Part shown: in pieces, positions 38,033-44,922 of the stretch
How the letters are laid out: each line of letters begins with the position of its first letter
Position numbering within the stretch: the stretch's first letter is position 1
Assembly (NCBI RefSeq): GCF_051488665.1
Contig: NZ_JBPSEG010000008.1
Span: forward strand, 1 to 64,000
Reading direction: 5' to 3'
Length of the DNA: 64,000 nucleotides
Source of the DNA: Melioribacter sp051488665
GTDB taxonomy: Bacteria > Bacteroidota > Ignavibacteria > Ignavibacteriales > Melioribacteraceae
The notes under the pieces: model-generated
The model's input: the letters and a program-made list of their open reading frames with translations, nothing else
Told to the model about the DNA's origin: nothing
The model's database searches: none
Program-made: the position numbers and the translations under genes

Positions 38033-39022
38033 ATGAATATGTCAATTTACGACGTAATTATAGTGGGAGCCGGACCGATCGGATTGGCGTGCGGCGTCGA
38101 AGCCTCAAAAAGAAAATTAAAATATCTGATACTCGAAAAAGGGTGTCTCGTAAATTCAATTTATAATTTCCCGGTAAATATGACGTTCTTTTCGACGTCG
38201 GAAAGGCTGGAAATTGGCGGTGTGCCGTTTGTGTCTCACGGTACTAAACCGACCAGAAGAGAAGCTCTCGAATATTACAGACGCGTTAAATCCGCGTGGA
38301 ATCTGAAAGTGAATTATTACGAAAAAGTAAAAGAAGTTTCGCGAAACAAAAATATTTTCGAAGTAGTCTCGGAAAAAGGAAATTACCGCTGCAGGAATTT
38401 GATTCTGGCTACCGGATATTACGACCATCCGAATTTGATGAATGTACCGGGCGAGAATCTTCCTAAAGTATTTCATTACTATAAAGAACCGCATCCGTTC
38501 AACGACCAGAAAGTTGCTATTGTCGGAGGAGGAAATTCCGCCGTCGACGTAGCTTTGGAGACATTCAGACACGGCGCAGAAGTAACTATGGTCGTCAAAA
38601 AAAAGAAGCTCGATAAAAATGTAAAATATTGGGTAAGACCCGATATCGAAAATCGAATTAAAGAAGGAAGCATAAAAGCCTTCTTCAACGCTAAACTTGT
38701 CGAAATAAAACAAAAAGAGATCGTTGTCGAACAAGACGGCAATAGAATTACACTGGAAAACGATTTTGTTTTTGCAATGACCGGATATCGCCCCGATTTC
38801 AGTTTCCTTGAAAAAACGGGGATAGAATTCGAAGGCAAAAAGTTGAGAGTTCCATCTGTAAATTCAGATACGCAGGAAACGAACATACCGAATCTTTTTC
38901 TTGCCGGAGTCGTATGCGGCGGCATGGATACCGGCAGATGGTTTATCGAAAATTCGATTGAACACGCTGCAAGAATATTTAAAGCGATAGAAAAAAGAAA
39001 GCGAGCCGATAGAAAAAAATAA
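38033..39022 (+). CDS. ypdA: YpdA-family FAD/NAD(P) oxidoreductase (bacillithiol disulfide reductase)
   Basis: A 329-residue thioredoxin-reductase-like flavoprotein. It has an FAD site VIIVGAGPIGLACG (about 8-21), ATGYYD at the second FAD loop, and an NADPH site VAIVGGGNSAVDVALE (about 163-178). It ends with NLFLAGVVCGGMDTGRWFIENSI. It lacks the CxxC of thioredoxin reductase, as is typical for YpdA/Bdr, which reduces bacillithiol disulfide. This implies the organism makes bacillithiol or a similar thiol; a DinB-like (DUF1572) protein in the window is consistent. A second Met (38039) could also be the start. Confidence 0.88.
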   Translation: MNMSIYDVIIVGAGPIGLACGVEASKRKLKYLILEKGCLVNSIYNFPVNMTFFSTSERLEIGGVPFVSHGTKPTRREALEYYRRVKSAWNLKVNYYEKVKEVSRNKNIFEVVSEKGNYRCRNLILATGYYDHPNLMNVPGENLPKVFHYYKEPHPFNDQKVAIVGGGNSAVDVALETFRHGAEVTMVVKKKKLDKNVKYWVRPDIENRIKEGSIKAFFNAKLVEIKQKEIVVEQDGNRITLENDFVFAMTGYRPDFSFLEKTGIEFEGKKLRVPSVNSDTQETNIPNLFLAGVVCGGMDTGRWFIENSIEHAARIFKAIEKRKRADRKK

Positions 39023-39051
39023 AAAATTTTTTTATTGTCTTTTATCCGGCA

Positions 39052-39059
39052 TATATTTG
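39052..39059 (+). promoter_or_regulatory. Candidate -7 box of serA
   Basis: TATATTTG is an exact TAnnTTTG element 36 bp before the chosen serA ATG. The nearest TTG (39035) is only 14 bp upstream, shorter than usual, so the promoter call is tentative. Confidence 0.4.
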
Positions 39060-39094
39060 TGAAATAATTTTCAATTTAATTGCCGGTAAATTCG

Positions 39095-40330
39095 ATGGGG
39101 AAGACCTACTCGCTTCCGAAAGAAAAGATTAAAGTTTTGCTGCTCGAGGGCGTGCATCCGAACGCGGTCGATTATTTCAGAAACAACGATTTCAGCAATA
39201 TCGAATATCTCAAAACGTCTCTTGAAGGAGACGAATTAATCGAAAAAATACGCGACGCTCACATTATCGGAATTCGTTCGAGAACTCATCTGACAGAAGA
39301 CGTATTAAAGCATGCAAAGAAATTGATTGCCGTCGGATGCTACAGCATCGGCACAAATCAGGTCGATCTCGACGCCGCGCGATTACGCGGCATTCCTGTG
39401 TTCAACGCTCCTTTTTCGAATACGCGTTCCGTGGCGGAACTTGTTGTTGCGGAAATAATTTTTTTGATGAGAGGCATTGCCGAAAAAAATATACTTGCGC
39501 ATCAGGGAGTATGGCTTAAGGAGGCAAAGAATTCGTACGAAGTCCGCGGCAAAACGCTCGGTATAGTAGGCTACGGTCATATCGGTTCCCAGGTGTCGAT
39601 ACTCGCCGAAAGTCTCGGAATGAATGTTTATTATTACGACATCGTAAAAAAATTGAGCCTTGGAAATTCAAAACCGTACGACAGTCTCGACGAGCTTTTG
39701 AAAATTTCCGACGTTGTTACGCTTCACGTTCCGGAAACCGACCTGACGAAAAATATGATTTCGCGCGAACAGCTGAGTCTCATGAAAAAAGGCTCTTATT
39801 TGATAAACAGTTCACGCGGAACGGTTGTCAATTTGAACGACCTGGCGGAATTTATCGAGTCGGGTCATATAGCCGGAGCCGCGATCGACGTTTTCCCCGA
39901 AGAACCCGCTTCGAATAAAGAAAAATTCGTTTCCGTATTACAGAAATTTAATAACGTGATTTTGACTCCGCATATCGGAGGAAGCACGTGCGAAGCTCAG
40001 GCAAATATAGGACTGGAAGTGTCGGAAAAACTGGTTCAATACTGCGACGTCGGTTCGACGATAGGGGCGACCAATTTTGTGCAGATATCGTTGACGCCAA
40101 ATGTAAATCGTCAAAGGTATCTTCACATTCATCACAATAAGCCGGGCGTTATGAACAAGATTTCAAAAATTTTTACGTCCCGTAAATTGAACATTGCGGC
40201 TCAGTATCTTCAGACCGACCCGTATGTCGGTTATGTGATTATCGATATCGACAGCAAAGAGAAGAGCGGAGAGATAATGAAAGAATTAAAAGCGATTCCT
40301 GAAACTATTAAAACGCGGATGTTGTTGTAA
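39095..40330 (+). CDS. serA: D-3-phosphoglycerate dehydrogenase
   Basis: First step of serine synthesis, 3-phosphoglycerate + NAD+ to 3-phosphohydroxypyruvate. The ATG at 39095 (MGKTYSLPKEKIKVLLLEGVH) matches the E. coli SerA N-terminus and is chosen over a TTG 15 bp upstream. The protein of 411 residues has the E. coli-type layout. The substrate domain includes IRSRTHLTEDVL and CYSIGTNQVDLDAA. The nucleotide domain has GIVGYGHIGSQVSILAESLG, and catalytic Arg/Glu/His lie in SSRGTVV, PEEPAS and LTPHIGGST. A C-terminal ACT domain (about 338-411) probably gives serine feedback inhibition. Monocistronic or leading into the redoxin gene 80 bp downstream. Confidence 0.96.
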   Translation: MGKTYSLPKEKIKVLLLEGVHPNAVDYFRNNDFSNIEYLKTSLEGDELIEKIRDAHIIGIRSRTHLTEDVLKHAKKLIAVGCYSIGTNQVDLDAARLRGIPVFNAPFSNTRSVAELVVAEIIFLMRGIAEKNILAHQGVWLKEAKNSYEVRGKTLGIVGYGHIGSQVSILAESLGMNVYYYDIVKKLSLGNSKPYDSLDELLKISDVVTLHVPETDLTKNMISREQLSLMKKGSYLINSSRGTVVNLNDLAEFIESGHIAGAAIDVFPEEPASNKEKFVSVLQKFNNVILTPHIGGSTCEAQANIGLEVSEKLVQYCDVGSTIGATNFVQISLTPNVNRQRYLHIHHNKPGVMNKISKIFTSRKLNIAAQYLQTDPYVGYVIIDIDSKEKSGEIMKELKAIPETIKTRMLL

Positions 40331-40410
40331 GGATATCTCAATACTAAAATTTGACATCGAGTATTTTAAAGAATATCTTAAGCAACCACATCACAACAAG
40401 AGAGGTAAAG

Positions 40411-40977
40411 ATGAAGAGCGCATATAAATCACTGTTAATGTTAGTAGTATTCTTCACGGCTGTAATTACAACATCCGGTCAAAAAGCGGAAAATTTCAAA
40501 TTGAAGGACTACAACGGCAAAGAATATCAGTTGAGCGATTTCAAAGATTCAAAAGCAATTGTAATAATGTTCATTGCCACGCAATGCCCTATTTCAAACG
40601 CCTACAATTCGAGAATGGTCGAACTCTACAATGACTACAAGGATAAAGGCGTAAGTTTCGTCGGAATCAATTCAAACAAACAGGAAAGCGTGGAAGAAAT
40701 TAAAGAACACGCTAAAGAAAACGGGTTCGAATTCGTAATCCTCAAAGACGAAAAAAACGTTATTGCGGATAAATTCGGAGCTTCGGTAACGCCGGAAATC
40801 TACGTTCTCAACAGCGATTTCGAAATTTTATATCACGGAAGAATAGACGATTCGCGAAAAGAAGACGAAGTTAAAACTCGCGATTTGAGAATAGCTCTCG
40901 ACGAAATTTTAGCCGGCAAAAAAGTTTCAAATCCCAAAACAAAAGCATTCGGATGTACAATAAAAAGAGTAAACTAA
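40411..40977 (+). CDS. Exported AhpC/TSA-type redoxin
   Basis: ATG 40411 has a GAGAGGTAAAG ribosome site and opens a signal peptide (MKSAYKSLLMLVVFFTAVITTSG). The 188-residue protein has the thioredoxin-like fold (ENFKLKDYNGKEYQLSDFKDSKAIVIMFIATQCPISNAYNSRMVELY), with a single active-site Cys in TQCPIS rather than CxxC. A second Cys sits in the C-terminal FGCTIKR motif, typical of this periplasmic 'redoxin/thioredoxin family' group. It is followed immediately by a TlpA-like thioredoxin (1-bp gap), so the pair probably work on the same periplasmic thiol pathway. Confidence 0.87.
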   Translation: MKSAYKSLLMLVVFFTAVITTSGQKAENFKLKDYNGKEYQLSDFKDSKAIVIMFIATQCPISNAYNSRMVELYNDYKDKGVSFVGINSNKQESVEEIKEHAKENGFEFVILKDEKNVIADKFGASVTPEIYVLNSDFEILYHGRIDDSRKEDEVKTRDLRIALDEILAGKKVSNPKTKAFGCTIKRVN

Positions 40978-40978
40978 A

Positions 40979-41491
40979 ATGCGCAAATTAACTCTGTTAA
41001 TTTTATTGACATTAATTCCTGCGACCTTCTTTGCCGAAACCAAACAAAAAGATACGGCAAAAGAGGTCAAAATTGTTGCGATTAATAAAGACGGATTAAA
41101 CAAAATCATCAAAAACAGAAAGGGGAAGGTTCTCTTTCTGAATTTGTGGGCTACCTGGTGTGTACCGTGCCGCGAGGAAATTCCCGACATAGTCAAATTA
41201 GCCGAAGAGTATAAAGACGTGGAATTCGTCGGTTTGAGCGTCGATTTTCCGGAAGACGTCAATTCAAAAGTTATACCGTTTCTGAAATCGAATAATGTGG
41301 AGTATGTCAATTACATTAACGGATTCGAAAACGACGAGGAGTTGATAAACTTTCTCGATGAAAATTGGAACGGCGCATTGCCCGCTACTTTGATTTACGA
41401 TTCCAAAGGGAAAAAAACGGTTTTTATCGAAGGCAAAAAATCGTATAAAGAATTCAAGGAAGAAATTGAAAGAGCAAGGAAAAGAAAATAA
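40979..41491 (+). CDS. TlpA-like periplasmic thiol-disulfide oxidoreductase
   Basis: A 170-residue thioredoxin-fold protein with a signal peptide (MRKLTLLILLTLIPATFFAE) and the active site WCVPC (Cys61, Cys64) in LFLNLWATWCVPCREEIPDI. The cis-proline loop is GALPATLIYD (about 138-147). It is likely a membrane-linked or periplasmic reductant such as in cytochrome c or redoxin reduction. The start is 1 bp after the redoxin stop. The stop codon lies within the loop of the terminator stem. Confidence 0.9.
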   Translation: MRKLTLLILLTLIPATFFAETKQKDTAKEVKIVAINKDGLNKIIKNRKGKVLFLNLWATWCVPCREEIPDIVKLAEEYKDVEFVGLSVDFPEDVNSKVIPFLKSNNVEYVNYINGFENDEELINFLDENWNGALPATLIYDSKGKKTVFIEGKKSYKEFKEEIERARKRK

Positions 41492-41505
41492 TCCTTGCTC
41501 TTTTT
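41471..41505 (+). terminator. Intrinsic terminator of the redoxin-TlpA operon
   Basis: AGAGCAAGGA (41471-41480) pairs with TCCTTGCTCT (41492-41501), then TTTT. The stop codon of the thioredoxin gene lies in the loop. Confidence 0.88.
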
Positions 41506-41512
41506 CCGTCTG

Positions 41513-42712
41513 TTATTTTTTCAATTCGAAATGATCGTACTGTTCGCCTGTTACCGTATATGAATTATAAATCAATCGATCGCCGCGTATGTCGATTACC
41601 TGAAAAAGTTGCGTGAAAGTTCCGAGTTTTGCAATCAAATCTTTGTACATCGGATTCGCAGGGTACTGTTTGGGACCGGAGACTGATGTGATATATACGG
41701 TTCCTTTCGATTCGTCGTCCGAAATTTTCCCGTTGAAAATTTTATATGTTCTGGCGTAAGTATGGTCGTGACCCTGTAATACGAGGTCGACATTATACTT
41801 GTCGAAAACCGGCATGAATGTTTCTCTAATGTCTTTATTGTCTCTCCCTTCGCCCGTCGAGTAGACGGGATGATGATACGTTACAATTGTCCATTTGTTC
41901 GGGTTGTCGGATAATACGTTTTCGAGCCAATCTGCTTGATCTTTAAGCCTGTAATTAGTGTTGAGCACGATAAACCTTACGCCCTGATAGTCGATATAAT
42001 AAACCGATTCTTCCATCCCTTCCGGACCGTTTTCGGGCAAAGTGAAAAGACTTTGCCATAGCGGGTATTTATCTGTCTTTTTCTTTTTGCCGTTTACCAT
42101 TTCAAAATAGAGGTCGTGATTTCCGATTGCCATAATCGAGGGAACGATTTTGTGGATGAATCCCGTGGCGTCGAACCACTCCTCCCACATCGACTCATCG
42201 GGCAAGTCAGTCAGATCGCCTGCAAAGAGCCAGAAAGACGCGTCGGGCGCGGTCGTCAACGCTTTCCTGAATACCCTTGCCAGGTCTTCCCGGATTCCGT
42301 TTTGAGGATCGCCGAAATAAACGAATCGGAACGGTTTAACGCTGACAGAGGCGGTTTTGAATTGATTCCACTCGCTTGTAACGGAATCGTAACCCACTCT
42401 GTATACATAAAGCGTATTCGGTTTTAAATTTTTCAAAACCGCCGAATAGGTGAACGACTCATTGCCTTTGTAATTAAGCGCGTTCATAAACGCCGGGGCT
42501 TTAATAACGCTGTCTTTGAATTCTACCCAGTTTGTAGCTTCGGCAAATTCAACAAAACTTGCGCTGTGGCTCTCTTTTGTATGCCAGGTAACAGCCATAC
42601 TTTTAGAAGGCTCGTCTGTAAGATTCAGAATAATTCTGTCCGGAAGATCTGTCTGCTGCGCTTTCAAAAAAGCCGCGAATAGAAAGAGATAAATAAATGT
42701 GATTTTTTTCAT
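41513..42712 (-). CDS. Purple acid phosphatase-like metallophosphoesterase, exported
   Basis: A 399-residue exported enzyme: signal peptide MKKITFIYLFLFAAFLKAQ, then an N-terminal Fn3-like purple acid phosphatase domain (SMAVTWHTKESHSASFVEFA, about 37-110). The metallophosphoesterase domain follows with FVYFGDPQNG, LFAGDLTD, IMAIGNHD, VTYHHPVYS and LQGHDHTYART, the dinuclear metal ligands. It probably releases phosphate from organic esters outside the cytoplasm. The start is 14 bp downstream of the photolyase stop on the same strand, and the two may be cotranscribed, though the functional link is not obvious. Confidence 0.92.
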   Translation of the reverse strand: MKKITFIYLFLFAAFLKAQQTDLPDRIILNLTDEPSKSMAVTWHTKESHSASFVEFAEATNWVEFKDSVIKAPAFMNALNYKGNESFTYSAVLKNLKPNTLYVYRVGYDSVTSEWNQFKTASVSVKPFRFVYFGDPQNGIREDLARVFRKALTTAPDASFWLFAGDLTDLPDESMWEEWFDATGFIHKIVPSIMAIGNHDLYFEMVNGKKKKTDKYPLWQSLFTLPENGPEGMEESVYYIDYQGVRFIVLNTNYRLKDQADWLENVLSDNPNKWTIVTYHHPVYSTGEGRDNKDIRETFMPVFDKYNVDLVLQGHDHTYARTYKIFNGKISDDESKGTVYITSVSGPKQYPANPMYKDLIAKLGTFTQLFQVIDIRGDRLIYNSYTVTGEQYDHFELKK

Positions 42713-42726
42713 TGTTCGCCCATGTT

Positions 42727-44064
42727 TTATTTGAAAACATTTATGGTGTATTTACTAACGTCGAATTTTCTTTTGCAACCCGCATAATTCATATACCTGA
42801 TTTTCCCGAAAACGGGTCGCTCGCTCCAGGCGCGGTCGTGAACTCCGCCGATAGACCATGCAATGCCGGTATATCCGTTAGGATCGCGACCGTCGAGTTC
42901 GTACTTGTCGTTTAGGTAGATTGCGTATTTAAGCGCGTCTTCGGGCGACTTTGTCCATTCGAGAATTTTTTTCGCCCAATACATTCTGAGATAACCGTGC
43001 ATTTTACCTTTTGTCTTCATTTCGAATTGGGCGGCGTTCCATAACGAGTCGTGAGTTTTTCCTTCTTCGAGTTCTTCAAGCGAATAGACGTATTCCCGCT
43101 TGTCTTTGCGGTGTTCGTTTAAAGTTTTTTTTGCCCATTCTGGAAAACCTTCGAACGAATCGTATTTTTTGTTGTAATAACAAAAATTGTCCGACAATTC
43201 TTTGCGCACAATCAATTCTTCGAGAAAGCTTTCTCTCGATTTCGAATGTTCCGTTCGTCTGAGTATTTCGAGCGCAATGCGTTGAGCCGAGATGTGTCCG
43301 AAATGGAGATGAATCGATAAATTCGAAAGCGCGTCTTCGTTCGGGTCGTTCTTTTTATCCGAATAATATTTCAGTTTGGTTTCAATGAAATTATCGAGAA
43401 TTTCAAAAGCCGCTTCTTCGCCGGGAAGTATCCAGTCGATTTCCGTTACGTCCGGATCGGCTTTGATTTTTAGATTATCCCAGTCGTTTTTAGTGCCGGT
43501 AAATTCATTGACGTGCATTTTTTTCAACGGCGGAAAATCATCCATAAACTCGGGCAGAAGTTTTTGAATTTTGGGTCTGAATGTATAGGCGGCGAATTCC
43601 TGTTTGTTCGAAGCCAGAAAACACGGAACGATATTATGCGCGTCGACGTCGTAAAACGGTATTTTGATTTTTGAATGAACTTCCTTTTTCCACTTTCTTG
43701 TAATTCTAAGAGGATTGAAATCCGTAATTAATTCAGAGCATCCGGATTCTTTTACAAAAGAGGGGATTGTAATTGCCGGATTGCCGGAAAGTAATTTGAA
43801 GCCGATATTTAATTCGGACAGTTTTTTTTCGACCTGCTTTAATCCGTTGATCATAAAAGAATATTGACGTTGCGCCGCTCCTAAAAATTCCGGAACTAAA
43901 TTGAAAATTACGATCAAAGGCGCTTGTCTTTCTTTGGCTTTTTTGTAAGCAAAAAGCAAAGCCCAATTGTCGTAAACCCTCTGGTCTCTCTGCATCCAGT
44001 AGATTACGGGACCGTTTTTTATCTCCGCGTCTTTCAGTTTTCTTATTCTTTCGGGAAGAACCAT
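42727..44064 (-). CDS. phr: Deoxyribodipyrimidine photolyase, class II CPD type
   Basis: A 445-residue flavoprotein that repairs cyclobutane pyrimidine dimers using light. The N-terminal photolyase half starts with VIYWMQRDQRVYDNWALLFAY. The C-terminal FAD half contains LSIHLHFGHISAQRIALE, WNAAQFEMKTKGKMHGYLRMYW and YKYELDGRDPNGYTGIAWSIGGVHDRAW-like segments, the class II signature (short stretches only; D/R/N contacts visible). The protein ends in MNYAGCKRKFD. Full length. Same orientation as the phosphatase gene downstream. Photoreactivation suggests the organism meets sunlight. Confidence 0.94.
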   Translation of the reverse strand: MVLPERIRKLKDAEIKNGPVIYWMQRDQRVYDNWALLFAYKKAKERQAPLIVIFNLVPEFLGAAQRQYSFMINGLKQVEKKLSELNIGFKLLSGNPAITIPSFVKESGCSELITDFNPLRITRKWKKEVHSKIKIPFYDVDAHNIVPCFLASNKQEFAAYTFRPKIQKLLPEFMDDFPPLKKMHVNEFTGTKNDWDNLKIKADPDVTEIDWILPGEEAAFEILDNFIETKLKYYSDKKNDPNEDALSNLSIHLHFGHISAQRIALEILRRTEHSKSRESFLEELIVRKELSDNFCYYNKKYDSFEGFPEWAKKTLNEHRKDKREYVYSLEELEEGKTHDSLWNAAQFEMKTKGKMHGYLRMYWAKKILEWTKSPEDALKYAIYLNDKYELDGRDPNGYTGIAWSIGGVHDRAWSERPVFGKIRYMNYAGCKRKFDVSKYTINVFK

Positions 44065-44185
44065 AATCGTCCGTATCAGTTGAATTTCAAAGATAAGAAA
44101 AGAATTTAAGATTCAGAAAATCATACCTGTTTGTATAATTTAATAAAAATCATTAATTTATACATGGTCTAAATAAGAATTATAC

Positions 44186-44821
44186 ATGAAACCGATCCTT
44201 ATATTAATTGCGAACAGATTCTTCCTGACAAATTACGCCATAAGCTGCATTCTCCGGGATCTCGACGGGATGAGAGTGGCGGGCGTTTCGGAAGATAAAT
44301 TAATCGACGAAATCCGTCGGCAAAATCCCGATATGATTATAGTGGAAACCGACATGATTAAGCAGGATAGCATCCGGTTATTAAAAGAAATCAAAAGAAA
44401 ATTTCCGCGCCTGAAAATTATTTCTCTGGTCGACTCGTCGGATATGTTCCGTCTGAAGAATTTGCTCGACCTCGGACTCGACGGCTACCTTTCGAAGTCG
44501 GTGACGAAAGAAGAATTGCAAAGAGCCGCTTTAAGAGTGTATAACAATGAAAAATATTTCAGTCAGGAAATTAGCGGTAAAATATTCGATTACAAATTTA
44601 AAAATTCCGTCAACAAAAATTTGAGCAAACGCGAGCAGGAAATCCTCCAATACATAGCGGAAGGAATGAACAATAAAGAAATCGGCGGGCTGCTCAATAT
44701 AAGCGAGTTTACAGTCTTGACGCACAGACGGAATATCATGCGCAAACTTAACGTAAAGAACACTCCCCAGCTTATCATCGAGAGCATTAAAAGAGGATTA
44801 ATCAGCATAGGAGATAATTAA
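44186..44821 (+). CDS. Atypical NarL/LuxR-family response regulator with Glu at the phospho site
   Basis: A 211-residue protein: a receiver-like domain (1-120) and a LuxR-type HTH (LSKREQEILQYIAEGMNNKEIGGLLNISEFTVLTHRRNIMRKL, about 145-190). In the receiver, the usual acidic pair is replaced by Ala-Asn (LILIAN) and the phospho-acceptor Asp by Glu54 in IIVETDM. The conserved Lys is kept (YLSKSV). Glu at that position often mimics the phosphorylated state, so the protein may act independently of a kinase. It sits upstream of the haem receptor gene, the same direction, with a good promoter and a dyad between. It is a plausible local regulator of haem uptake. Confidence 0.87.
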   Translation: MKPILILIANRFFLTNYAISCILRDLDGMRVAGVSEDKLIDEIRRQNPDMIIVETDMIKQDSIRLLKEIKRKFPRLKIISLVDSSDMFRLKNLLDLGLDGYLSKSVTKEELQRAALRVYNNEKYFSQEISGKIFDYKFKNSVNKNLSKREQEILQYIAEGMNNKEIGGLLNISEFTVLTHRRNIMRKLNVKNTPQLIIESIKRGLISIGDN

Positions 44822-44828
44822 TACTAAG

Positions 44829-44852
44829 TTTTTAGTATAATTTTACTAAAAA
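44829..44852. promoter_or_regulatory. Inverted repeat upstream of the TonB receptor promoter
   Basis: TTTTTAGTA (44829-44837) and TACTAAAAA (44844-44852) form a perfect 9-bp dyad around 6 bp, ending 7 bp before the -33 box. This position suits an activator site. A dimeric LuxR-type or an iron regulator could bind it; which one is not shown. Confidence 0.5.
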
Positions 44853-44859
44853 TGGCGTA

Positions 44860-44890
44860 TTGACGACGAGGAGAAGTTGCATTAGTTTTG
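44860..44890 (+). promoter_or_regulatory. Promoter of the hmuR-hmuY locus
   Basis: TTG (44860-44862), a 20-bp spacer, then TAGTTTTG (44883-44890), an exact TAnnTTTG -7 box. The predicted start near 44897 leaves a leader of about 26 nt with an AAGGA ribosome site before the ATG at 44923. Confidence 0.7.
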
Positions 44891-44922
44891 TTATAAAGAT
44901 TTAGTCTTAATAAGGACAAGAA

